Below are positions 1 to 7,100 of a stretch of DNA of 9,094 bases, piece by piece. The notes under the pieces are model-generated. The model saw only the letters and a program-made list of their open reading frames with translations. It was not told the origin of the DNA and did no database searches. Position 1 is the stretch's first letter; every line of letters starts with the position of its first letter. The translations under genes and the position numbers were made by a program. This stretch comes from Saccharofermentans sp. (GTDB lineage Bacteria; Bacillota_A; Clostridia; Saccharofermentanales; Saccharofermentanaceae): positions 1-9,094 of the forward strand of contig JAILMZ010000030.1 of the NCBI GenBank assembly GCA_024692105.1. The letters run 5' to 3'.

Positions 1-405
1 ATCTGCAACAAGGTATCCGAGGATCTCCGAGAATTCACAGAACTCATACCCGTAGTCCTCACACTTTTCCGGATCCGCCACTAATTCATCCATATGCACC
101 AGCTCCGTGCACACACTGCCCGAAAACCAATCATCAAGGCAACTGTAAGCATAGATTATCCCCTGCTTTCCGTCTTCGCTTGCGGTGATCTCAACACCCT
201 TAAGATACTCGACATACTCACGGAGGAGCTTAATCTGAGTTTCGACGAACTCCGGCAACGACATCTTCTTGTACTTCTCATCGATATCTTCATCAAACTG
301 AAAGTCTCTGTAGTACTCCCAGATCTTCTTACACCTCTTCTCGAAATACGTTCTTACCAGCTCGTCTGCATCAAGCGTGCAAATATAATCCTTAACATTC
401 TTCAT
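1..405 (-). CDS. Hypothetical acidic protein, 3' end beyond the window (partial)
   Basis: This reading frame opens with ATG at 405 and runs 135 codons to the left edge without a stop, so the C-terminus is missing. The start is supported by a very strong ribosome binding site, GGGAGGAAG on the minus strand (420 to 412), seven bases before ATG. The visible product is rich in Asp, Glu, Tyr and Lys. A helical-looking first half (about residues 10-70) is followed by a stretch around 83-135 with several Cys, Trp and Tyr (YAYSCLDDWF, then EFCEFSEILGYLVAD). No signal peptide, membrane segment or catalytic motif is visible. It resembles the small uncharacterised acidic proteins common in clostridial mobile elements, but I do not recognise a named family. 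It is divergent from the nuclease-domain gene at 567-1109 and shares its 161-bp upstream region, so the two could be co-regulated. The gene is well supported; its function is unknown. Confidence 0.8.
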   Translation of the reverse strand, partial: MKNVKDYICTLDADELVRTYFEKRCKKIWEYYRDFQFDEDIDEKYKKMSLPEFVETQIKLLREYVEYLKGVEITASEDGKQGIIYAYSCLDDWFSGSVCTELVHMDELVADPEKCEDYGYEFCEFSEILGYLVAD

Positions 406-411
406 GCTATT

Positions 412-420
412 CTTCCTCCC
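412..420 (-). promoter_or_regulatory. Strong Shine-Dalgarno site of the left-edge gene
   Basis: GGGAGGAAG on the minus strand lies seven bases before the ATG at 405. It fixes that start and confirms that the minus-strand frame at the left edge is the coding one, rather than the plus-strand frame overlapping it. Confidence 0.75.
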
Positions 421-427
421 ATACCAT

Positions 428-456
428 TTTCTATCCAAGGTCATTATGCACTCCAA
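428..456 (-). promoter_or_regulatory. Candidate sigma-A-type promoter of the left-edge gene
   Basis: On the minus strand, TTGGAG (456 to 451) and TAGAAA (433 to 428) are separated by exactly 17 bases. Transcription would begin near 421, directly before the ribosome binding site, giving a very short leader. Both hexamers deviate from consensus (TTGACA, TATAAT), so this is a plausible but weak call. Confidence 0.35.
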
Positions 457-457
457 C

Positions 458-477
458 ATGGGTGATTTTTGTCCCAT
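458..477. repeat. Short inverted repeat in the divergent intergenic region
   Basis: ATGGG (458-462) and CCCAT (473-477) form a 5-bp inverted repeat around a 10-base spacer. The spacer contains TTTTTGTC (466-473), the core also found in the direct repeats at 501-540. It lies just upstream of the candidate promoter of the left-edge gene and could be part of an operator. At five base pairs it could also be chance. Confidence 0.25.
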
Positions 478-500
478 AACAAGAAAACACGCATTCCCCG

Positions 501-540
501 TCGTTTGTCGGTTTTTGTCGGTTTTTGTCGAGTTTTTGAG
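501..540. repeat. Tandem 10-bp direct repeats, operator- or iteron-like
   Basis: Two perfect head-to-tail copies of GTTTTTGTCG lie at 511-520 and 521-530. They are flanked by a degenerate copy TCGTTTGTCG at 501-510 and a weaker one, AGTTTTTGAG, at 531-540. A further TTTTTGTC core lies at 466-473. The 10-bp period is about one helical turn, so a protein reading GACAAAAAC would bind the same DNA face repeatedly. The array sits between the divergent genes, directly upstream of the nuclease-domain gene. That fits a shared operator; a replication or transfer iteron set is an alternative. Confidence 0.6.
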
Positions 541-559
541 TATTCCAAGCATATACAAT
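531..559 (+). promoter_or_regulatory. Weak candidate promoter of the nuclease-domain gene
   Basis: TACAAT at 554-559 is a fair -10 box. Seventeen bases upstream lies AGTTTT (531-536), a poor -35 box inside the repeat array. Transcription from here would start at about 566, essentially at the ATG at 567, giving a leaderless mRNA or one that uses a later start. A better -35 box, TTGAGT (536-541), pairs only with TAAATA at 559-564, which would start transcription inside the gene. Confidence 0.25.
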
Positions 560-566
560 AAATAAT

Positions 567-1109
567 ATGCATTTGAGAGGAATCGAAGTTTTGGAATCTG
601 AAAACCGGACCACATACAAAGATATAACTCAACTTTGGAAGAATAGTCTCACGGTAAACGAGCCTTGTGTCATTGATGCTTCGGAAGTAATAATCAATAA
701 CATTCATTATGTAATAGACGGTCATAGCATAATATTGGACTATAGTTGCAGAGAAAGAATCATTGGTGAATTACTTAGCAAAGCAACAGGGAAAACCGTG
801 ATTATGCAACCAAGAGTGTCAGGACATTTAAGAAATCAAAAATGGCCTGATTATCTGATTAACAATGCAAGGTGGGATTTAAAGATTATTAATGACGGGA
901 AAAGTAGTTCGTTACTTAGAAATATAGTTCACAAAAAGAACAAGCAGGCAGATAATTTCATTTTTGATATAACCAGCTCTGTCTTACCGGAATCTGAGAT
1001 TATTCGTCAAGCGCAACAACTATACTCTCACTACAACACGCAGAATGTTGATCATGTGGTTTTGATAAGAAAGCATGAAATCATAAGAGTATTTGTAAGA
1101 ATTAGATAA
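567..1109 (+). CDS. Stand-alone CdiA C-terminal-type nuclease domain protein
   Basis: This 180-aa protein consists almost entirely of a domain resembling the C-terminal tRNA-nuclease domain of CdiA contact-dependent inhibition toxins. The same domain is found at the ends of some Firmicutes phage minor-capsid proteins. Landmarks are QPRV (81-84), PDYLIN (94-99), WDLK (103-106), GKS (111-113), HKKNKQADNFIFDI (122-135) and a final IRKHEIIRVFVR strand (167-178). PD at 94-95 with D104-x-K106 resembles a PD-(D/E)xK-like catalytic layout; this is inference. No signal peptide, delivery domain or linked immunity gene is visible. The start is uncertain: ATG at 567 has no ribosome binding site, whereas TTG at 591 has GAGAGG ten bases upstream. 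The gene is clearly AT-richer (about 35% GC in a sampled line) than the minus-strand operon and is transcribed against it, suggesting separate acquisition. It could act on host RNA or DNA when the element enters a cell, or be a TA-like toxin. Confidence 0.62.
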   Translation: MHLRGIEVLESENRTTYKDITQLWKNSLTVNEPCVIDASEVIINNIHYVIDGHSIILDYSCRERIIGELLSKATGKTVIMQPRVSGHLRNQKWPDYLINNARWDLKIINDGKSSSLLRNIVHKKNKQADNFIFDITSSVLPESEIIRQAQQLYSHYNTQNVDHVVLIRKHEIIRVFVRIR

Positions 1110-1150
1110 GGGTTCGCCGAAACACCCAAGTGGACGAGTGGCAAACCCTT
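1108..1150. terminator. Hairpin between convergent genes, possible terminator
   Basis: AAGGGTTCGCC (1108-1118) pairs with GGCAAACCCTT (1140-1150) with a single C-A mismatch. The 21-base loop contains a second small stem, CAC/GTG (1123-1125 with 1130-1132). The stem begins within the TAA stop codon of the nuclease-domain gene and lies between that gene and the converging Doc toxin gene, the expected place for a bidirectional terminator. No good T-run follows on either strand (AAAGTAATTTCTT on plus, ATCTAATTCTT on minus), so an intrinsic terminator is only one reading; a structured RNA end or protein site is possible. Confidence 0.4.
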
Positions 1151-1225
1151 AAAGTAATTTCTTACTCAATTAAATTATATATCGCATAGATTCGATTATC
1201 AACAATGGTCCTTACCTAAAACACA
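1151..1225. other. AT-rich gap after the Doc gene with an inverted repeat
   Basis: This short AT-rich stretch separates the hairpin from the end of the Doc gene and holds no gene I can support. ATTCGATT at 1190-1197 is repeated in inverted form as AATCGAAT at 1229-1236, the latter overlapping the last codons and stop of the toxin gene. The perfect 8-bp stem with a 31-base loop is too loose for a classic terminator, and no T-run follows it. Confidence 0.4.
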
Positions 1226-1615
1226 TCAAATCGAATGCTTAAACACTCTGCTTCCAACCCACTCCCTGAACTCATCTTCCTTCATCTCTCCGGAAGCAAC
1301 ACCGTAGATCGCATCGTAGAACTCTTCATTACTTGCCTTAAGCTCATAACCGTTCAGCTCGAGCAGCACCAGCAGCGCCAGCGCACCTATCCTCTTGTTT
1401 CCGTCGGCAAACGGATGATTGCGAATAAGGCCAAACGCAAGCTGCACGATCTTATCCAGATCCGTCTCATACAGATCCTGTCCGCCGAAAGTCTGCATCG
1501 GGGCAGCAAGCGCAGAATCCAGCAGACCTTCATCGCGCACGCCGTAAGATCCGCCGAACCTGTCATATATCAACTTGTGAAGCAGAACGACCTGCTCTTT
1601 TGTAAGCATGATCAT
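1226..1615 (-). CDS. doc: Doc (death-on-curing) Fic-family toxin
   Basis: This 129-aa protein matches the usual length of Doc toxins, the short Fic-fold subfamily of type II toxin-antitoxin modules. The Fic motif HPFADGNKRIG lies at residues 67-77, inside the helical core; LAFGLIRN precedes it. Lys74 takes the place of the second Gly of the AMPylating Fic motif (HxFx(D/E)GNGR), as in P1 Doc (NKR). By family knowledge this points to a kinase that inactivates elongation factor Tu by phosphorylation rather than to AMP transfer. The N-terminal segment DRFGGSYGVRDEGLLDSALAAP (18-39) is the typical Doc substrate-loop region. The ATG at 1615 overlaps the antitoxin stop by four bases (ATGA), which implies translational coupling; an in-frame ATG two codons later is the only near alternative. 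All key residues are intact, so the toxin should be active unless neutralised. Confidence 0.9.
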   Translation of the reverse strand: MIMLTKEQVVLLHKLIYDRFGGSYGVRDEGLLDSALAAPMQTFGGQDLYETDLDKIVQLAFGLIRNHPFADGNKRIGALALLVLLELNGYELKASNEEFYDAIYGVASGEMKEDEFREWVGSRVFKHSI

Positions 1616-1734
1616 TTTGCCAACTCCTCGAAAGCCTCTGCGAACTTCTCCAGCTTCTCGGAAGCCACAGCCAGCAGTTCTTCGTCAGGTATGTGCTTAT
1701 ATTCAGTATTCACATTCTCGTTTGTGTTATCCAT
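1612..1734 (-). CDS. Short (40-aa) antitoxin of the Doc toxin
   Basis: This 40-codon gene is easily missed. ATG at 1734 is preceded by GAGAGG (1748 to 1743), and the stop TGA at 1614-1612 overlaps the toxin ATG in the tetranucleotide ATGA. The product begins MDNTNENVNTEYKHIPDEEL and ends in an amphipathic acidic helix finishing FEELAK. Several short antitoxins next to Doc/Fic toxins share this layout of a disordered N-terminus, an IPDEEL-like turn and a helix ending in EELAK. The helix probably covers the toxin's active site. There is no room for a Phd/AbrB-like DNA-binding domain, so autoregulation by this protein alone is unlikely; that may explain its position at the end of a longer operon. 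Position, overlap and composition make the call strong, although sequence identity to a named family was not tested. Confidence 0.82.
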   Translation of the reverse strand: MDNTNENVNTEYKHIPDEELLAVASEKLEKFAEAFEELAK

Positions 1735-1752
1735 TTCATTTACCTCTCGGCT

Positions 1753-1780
1753 TTTCTATCAATATATCACTACACCTCAA
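1753..1780 (-). promoter_or_regulatory. Weak candidate internal promoter for the toxin-antitoxin pair
   Basis: On the minus strand, TTGAGG (1780 to 1775) and TAGAAA (1758 to 1753) are separated by 16 bases, overlapping the end of the VWA gene. Transcription would start about ten bases before the antitoxin's ribosome binding site. This would give the TA pair its own expression independent of the upstream operon. Both boxes are imperfect. Confidence 0.25.
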
Positions 1781-3017
1781 CCCTCGCGACCTTACCCCAC
1801 GGCGGGTTTACAGGCTCGCCGGAACCTTCGTTTACCAGCAGCCAGAGGACCGGTATTCCCATCGCCGCGCTCTCGTTGGGAAAGGTTGCATATCCGTCAG
1901 TCATTATGATTATGCTGACAGGCATCGGATCCATCTTCTTTCTGACATAGTTGAATATTATGTCGAACCTCGTTCCTCCGCCGCCGTATGGCCGTATCGT
2001 CTTGAAAGCATCTATGCTGTCGAACGGCTTGGGCTCGACGATCTCTGCGTCGAAAAATCCGAGCCATCCCCTGAGTCTTCCGCCAAACTGGTCTATCGCA
2101 CCCTTTATCTCGGAGTACGCCGCGGTTATCTGGTCATCAGACATACTTGCGGATGTATCGACCATGAACAATATATCCTTGACCGCCTCGTCCTTCTCGT
2201 TGTAATCCGGCAGGTAGAAATCACCGCCGTCGAACCTTCTGTCGGGCGGAGTAAAGGAATAGTCCGTTATCTCCTCCTGGACGAAAACATTGAGTATAGT
2301 ACGCCAGTCGGTCTGCGGCTTGCGCAGTTCCTTAAGGAGACGTTCGGCACACATAGGCAGCAGCCCCTGACCGGTAGCGCTTTGCCTTACGGATATGGCC
2401 TCAGCCGCGTTTATAAGCCGGCTTGTCCATTCATCCTTGAGGACATCCTCATCTCCAGCCGTGCCCCAGCGTGAGTGATCATCCCAGTCACCATCGGCGC
2501 TACCCTTGTCACCATCGCCTGAACTCTTAGTGTGGCTGCCCTGTCCTTTCTTCTTTGTATTCCGGACCGGCAGCATCTCATACACCTGTTCTGCCGTGTA
2601 ATAGCAGCCCTCATCACCCTTAGGAGTCCTGTGCATCGCCTCGCCGTATTTACTGAGAGTAATATACTTCAGGTTGCCGTTTCTGGACGCAAGTATGTTA
2701 GAGTTGACCACGATGTCGCAGGCTATGTTGAATCCTTCATGGTCAAGGTCTTTGCCGCGGAAGCAGTGCTGGAGCGCGCAGTGCATCACTTCGTGCATCA
2801 TCACGAAATCCAGCTCGTCGTCAGACAGGTTACTCAGGAACGACGGTCCGAAATATATCTTCCTGCCGTCCGTGCATGCTGTCTTGATCCGCGTATCTAT
2901 CGCGAATTCCATGTGCATCAACAGCAGCCCGTAGAAGCCGTTCGTGAACAGTATCCTCATGCGGGACATCAGCAGGCGCTTAACATATCCGCGCTTCTGT
3001 TCACTTGACTGATCCAT
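1770..3017 (-). CDS. VWA-like protein with N-terminal metallopeptidase-like domain (DUF2201 type)
   Basis: This 415-aa protein has two recognisable parts. Residues 1-150 carry HEVMHCALQH (75-84), an HExxH zinc-peptidase signature with an extra His, followed by HEGFNIACDIVVN (93-105) as in the DUF2201 N-terminal putative metallopeptidase domain. Residues 280-415 form a VWA-like domain with a complete metal-ion-dependent adhesion site: DTSAS (287-291), Thr349 in GGGGTR and Asp374 in TDGYA. Between them is a low-complexity Gly/Asp/Ser/Lys linker (152-190) and a helical segment. No signal peptide is present, so it is cytoplasmic. The start at 3017 overlaps the end of the upstream MoxR ATPase gene by 17 bases, the classic MoxR-VWA pairing in which the VWA protein links the ATPase ring to its client. 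Whether the peptidase site is active is unknown. The gene ends in tandem stops (TAG TGA). Confidence 0.88.
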   Translation of the reverse strand: MDQSSEQKRGYVKRLLMSRMRILFTNGFYGLLLMHMEFAIDTRIKTACTDGRKIYFGPSFLSNLSDDELDFVMMHEVMHCALQHCFRGKDLDHEGFNIACDIVVNSNILASRNGNLKYITLSKYGEAMHRTPKGDEGCYYTAEQVYEMLPVRNTKKKGQGSHTKSSGDGDKGSADGDWDDHSRWGTAGDEDVLKDEWTSRLINAAEAISVRQSATGQGLLPMCAERLLKELRKPQTDWRTILNVFVQEEITDYSFTPPDRRFDGGDFYLPDYNEKDEAVKDILFMVDTSASMSDDQITAAYSEIKGAIDQFGGRLRGWLGFFDAEIVEPKPFDSIDAFKTIRPYGGGGTRFDIIFNYVRKKMDPMPVSIIIMTDGYATFPNESAAMGIPVLWLLVNEGSGEPVNPPWGKVARVEV

Positions 3018-4119
3018 TCAGCAAATTCCCTTTTTTCTGCGACCAAACGACAAACTCGGGTATCTTCATAAGTGTCAATCTGTAATCGGGTTCCAGGTAC
3101 ATGTAGTCCTTCAAAAGCACAACACTGAAATCCGGCGGCATCTTCTCCGAATAGCTTATGGAGCGGCCGATCGCCTCAAGGTCGTCCTTATGCTCTCGGG
3201 CATAGGCAGTCATCGCAGAACACAGAGCATACAGAGCGTCCGTGCTCTTCGGGACAGCCGGAGACTTGCCTGCGAAGATATCCTCGATCTTAGGGAGTTT
3301 CATATACACGCGAAGCCAGGTCCTGAACTCGACCGTGACGGCAGTTCCGACGATGCCTGCAATAAGCGGATATACATTATCCATGTCGCCGTCTATGCTG
3401 TTCAGCACATTGCTCACCATCTCCCAGGAACGCGGCGTGGCAAACGCCAGGTCGTCGGAAGCGGCATTGAATCTCATGAGGTAGTCTCTCTTGAATGACA
3501 GGAAGCCTATAACCTTATCGTTGATGCCGTTACTTACGGCCCATTCCCTCCACGCATCGAAACTTCCTTCTGCTTCGATGTGCATCAGACGGTTGGCAAG
3601 CGCCTTCGGCATCTTATACGCAACAGACTTGTCAGTCACCCTGTTGCCTGCTGCGATTACTATGCAGTTCTCGGGCAGCCTGTGCTCGCCCACGGTCCTG
3701 TCCAGCGTGATCTGATATGCAGCAGCCTGCACGGACTGCGGCGCGGCAGATATCTCATCCAGGAACAGTATGTTCACCACGTCGGGCGAGTCGTCCATCT
3801 GGAATATCTGAGGTCTCAGCCACACGGCAAGGGTCTTATCCGCGTTGGCTGTCGGGATGCCTCTGAGGTCGATCGGGTTGAACAGCAGGAGGCGCACGTC
3901 GGTGACGTTAACCTTCTTGCCTGTCTCACGCTCTATCTTGGAAGCGATCTGCCTTACAGCCTGGGATTTACCGACGCCCGGCGGGCCCCACATCATAACT
4001 GAAGGCATCGTCCTTAGCGGCAGCCTGTTGTTGATTATCGAGCAGTAGGAATTACCCAGAACCTCGACTATCTTTCCGACAGACATTGACGGAATGTTAG
4101 ACATCTTAAGATCACTCAT
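3001..4119 (-). CDS. MoxR-type AAA+ ATPase
   Basis: This is a 372-aa AAA+ ATPase of the MoxR/RavA/NorQ kind. It has Walker A GPPGVGKS (45-52), Walker B LFLDE (118-122), the sensor-1 Asn in AAGNR (156-160), an arginine-finger-like Arg177 in ANRLMHIE, and the sensor-2 Arg230 in ATPRSWE. Insertions typical of the family lie between Walker A and B, including FNPIDLRGIP (80-89). Such ATPases form hexameric rings that remodel or activate protein clients, usually together with a VWA partner. That partner is encoded immediately downstream with a 17-base overlap. The ATG at 4119 overlaps the helicase gene by eight bases, suggesting that all three proteins are made together. The C-terminal third (about 275-372) is helical and unrecognised and may provide client binding. 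All catalytic residues are present. Confidence 0.92.
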   Translation of the reverse strand: MSDLKMSNIPSMSVGKIVEVLGNSYCSIINNRLPLRTMPSVMMWGPPGVGKSQAVRQIASKIERETGKKVNVTDVRLLLFNPIDLRGIPTANADKTLAVWLRPQIFQMDDSPDVVNILFLDEISAAPQSVQAAAYQITLDRTVGEHRLPENCIVIAAGNRVTDKSVAYKMPKALANRLMHIEAEGSFDAWREWAVSNGINDKVIGFLSFKRDYLMRFNAASDDLAFATPRSWEMVSNVLNSIDGDMDNVYPLIAGIVGTAVTVEFRTWLRVYMKLPKIEDIFAGKSPAVPKSTDALYALCSAMTAYAREHKDDLEAIGRSISYSEKMPPDFSVVLLKDYMYLEPDYRLTLMKIPEFVVWSQKKGNLLNGSVK

Positions 4120-7100
4120 CTTTCTTCACCCCCAGTTGCTCATCCAGTTCTTCAACCTTTTTTCTGTAGTACTCGATCTTGTCGGCAAAGTCCTCGTCCT
4201 TGGCAAGTTCCGCCTTCAGGTCAGACTGCCTTTTCCTGATCTTCGTCAGGCCGTCAGTAAACTCATCAAGCCTGCCTTCCAAAGTATCAAGCGCATTGTC
4301 TATCCTCTGCAGGTTGCCGACCTCGGTATCGCCAAGTTCGACATAGTACTTGCCGCTCCTTGCGAGATACACATAAGGTTTCTCCGAAGACATGTTGGTC
4401 GGAAGGATTATGTCAAACCCTCGGTATGTCATCAGGGTTGTCTCCGATGTCTGCAGCACGTTACCTCGCACCGCAGATGCGATGGTCTCCCTCAAGCCCT
4501 TCCTGCGCTCTGCTTCTTCCTTCTTCTGTTTATTCCCTTCCGGTGCGGGATTGATCTCGCGCCAGTGCTTATAGAACTCAATGTCATCCGCGCACATCGT
4601 GATGAGGTCCTGCTGGCGCGCTATCTTCGCCGGGATTTCAAGCAGATCCTTCTGCATGGCGATCCTGGACTCTGTCAGCTTATGCTGAAGCACCATGTAA
4701 CGCGTCAGTTCGTTGGCAGCCTCCACACGCTCCTTGACGAGCGGATTGCCGACTGCAAGCGCCTTAACCTCAGCGTAGTTAAGGACAGTATCGTCGATGT
4801 CCGCGCCGCTCCTTGCGGTAAGCGAACCCGACAGCAGGCTCGATATGAACCTCTGCTTTGTCTCGAGCAGCTGCCACGAATAAGCATCAAAACTGCCCTC
4901 GGTGATATACCTGTAGATATACACCTTCGAATTCGTGTTGCCCTGGCGAAGGATCCTTCCCTCGCGCTGCGTCATGTCAGCAGGTCTCCACGGCACATCG
5001 AGGTGGTGGAGTGCGATGAGCTTGTCCTGAATGTTCACGCCCAGACCGAGCTTGAACGTCGATCCGATGAGAACGCGGACCTCGCCCTTGCGGACCTTCC
5101 TGAACAAAGCATTGCGCCTTACCTCGGTATCGGCATCGTGTATGAACGCGATCTGCTCTTCGGGTATGTTGTAACCCATCAGCCGCGCCTTGAGTTCCGT
5201 ATAGAGGTTGAAGTCCTTCTTCGGCGTCGACGAATCGCAGAACACCAGCTGCGTGCTCTTATCAGCAAAAGTCTTAACATAGATGTCCGCGATGTTCTCC
5301 GCACATCTTGCGACCTTCGACTGATATGTCGGAAGCGACGTTGGATCCACGAGCCTCATGTCGAGTGCGGCCTTCCTGCCGTCCGTCGTTATCTTGAGCA
5401 TGTTGTCATCCCTGCGGCTCACCTGCCCTGTGCGAACCTGCTCGGCCCTGTCGGATATCAGCTGCAGATAAGCGCTGAAGTCCGGTGTCTTGCCTATCAG
5501 CGCATCCTTATAGCCGTCGTGCGAAGGTATCCCCGCGGAATCGTCCACCGAATGGAAATCCGCGATGGAAGACAGCAGAGCAGTAAGTTCCGGCAGGTTG
5601 TGGAACTTGGCAAACCTCGTTGCCAGACGGTACGAACTCGTATCGACGTCTATCTCGAACTCGGTCACGCGCTCTGCGAACATGCCTATCCAGCTGTCGA
5701 AGCTCTGCAGGTCCAAGAGCGTCAGTTCTCCGCTCTGCAGATACATCTGCATTACGAAAGCATCCGTTATCGAATTGGTTATCGGCGTGCCAGTCGCAAA
5801 GACCACACCGCCGCCGTTGTTGCCGCGCTGTATGAGGTGAACCTTATCGAGCATGTCGAGGCATTTCTTCGAGCCTGCACCCGAGATTCCGAGGACATTG
5901 TTTGCCTTGGTATCTACAGGCAGGGACTTGAAGTTGTGCGCCTCATCGACAAACAGCCTCGTGATGCCGAGTTCGTCGAAGTAGACGGTGTCATACATGT
6001 CTTCCAAGGCAGCATTCAATTCGGCGATCTTCTCCTTGAGTTTCTCGCTCTTCTTTTTGAGCTTGCTCGTCGCCTTGCCTTTGGTATGTATGGTATTCTC
6101 GACCGCCTCCTGCTGCGCCTTCAGGTCATCCAGATAGCACTGCTTTGACAGCGGTATCATCTCGAAACAGCTGTACGCAATGATTATCCCGTCAAAGTCC
6201 TCATCCCTCACGCGTTCCAGGATGGCCTCGCGCTGGGAAGGCTTGAACATCTTCGGCTCAATGCAGAGGACCTTCGCATCAGGATACATCTGCGCGAAAA
6301 TGCTCTTCCACTGCCCCACGATGTTGTTCGGCACGACATACATGTTCTTCTTCGACAGTCCCATGCGCCTGAGTTCCTGGCCTGCGGCGATCATGACATA
6401 AGTCTTGCCCGCGCCCACATCGTGCGCCAGAAGCGTATTGGGCGAGAATAAGATCCTCGCCACCGCATCCTTCTGATAAGGGAACAATGTAACACCCGGA
6501 GACATCGTCGGAAATGTCAGGAACGATCCGTCGAACATGCGCCTTCTTACGCAGGAGAACTTCTCCTCGAAGATGGTCTCGAGCCTCTCTTTACGCTTGG
6601 GTTCGGTCCATACCCAGTCCTGGAACTCTTTGATGAGATCCTTCTGCTTCTCCAGCGCCGCCAGAGTCTCCTTCCTGTTGATGACTCTCTTGATGCCCGA
6701 CTTGTTCGTTAGGCACTTGACCTCGTCCGTCACCTTGACGGTCTTCATGTTCAGAGTGTTCTCAAGGATTTTGAGAGCCTCCATGCGGTTGGTACCGAAC
6801 ACCTGCGACACGCCTATGCTGTGGTAATACCTGTCAGTCAAGGGTATCTCCCATGTACCCGTAATCTCATCATGTCTGGTATCCAGATACCAGTGTTTAA
6901 TTTCTTCGCTGCGGAACCTGTAATGCGTCACCTCGCCGAACAGGTGCACTATAAAGTCATCTATGACATCCGTAGGCACCCAGGGCGAACCCAGAGTGAC
7001 ATAGATGTCCTTGGTCGCCACAGTCGGCGGGAGCACCTTCTCTATAGCCTTCAGGTTGTCTGCGAAGTATCCCTTGTACTCGTCATTGGCCTTGGAAGCG

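Noticed and set aside
94..465. A 123-codon plus-strand frame at the left end.
   Set aside because: The minus-strand frame from 405 has a strong ribosome binding site and a more protein-like composition; the plus frame has no ribosome binding site and is the antisense shadow.
501..540. Repeats considered as a CRISPR array.
   Set aside because: Units are 10 bp, head to tail and without spacers, and no cas genes are present.
431..725. Minus-strand frames of 62 and 93 codons antisense to the start of the nuclease-domain gene, considered as a possible immunity or antitoxin gene.
   Set aside because: They have no ribosome binding site, cover the repeat array and show no conserved-looking segment; they mirror the AT-rich coding sequence opposite.
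1121..1160. A stretch resembling the 5' half of a tRNA-Leu (CCCAAGTGGACGAGTGGCAAAC).
   Set aside because: No anticodon stem, variable arm, T-arm or CCA end follows, and the bases are explained by the hairpin at 1108-1150. At most it could be a degenerate att-like remnant, for which there is no second copy here.
1190..1236. Inverted repeat ATTCGATT/AATCGAAT considered as the Doc terminator.
   Set aside because: The loop is 31 bases, the stem is only 8 bp and no T-run follows on the minus strand.
1608..2474. A 288-codon plus-strand frame across the VWA gene and the antitoxin.
   Set aside because: It lies opposite genes with clear motifs and a 4-base ATGA junction, and its own translation shows no family features.
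4094..6148. A 684-codon plus-strand open frame antisense to the helicase gene.
   Set aside because: The minus-strand frame here has all helicase motifs in order. The plus-strand frame has no recognisable domain, is rich in Arg, Leu, His and Val, and is a by-product of the helicase's codon usage.
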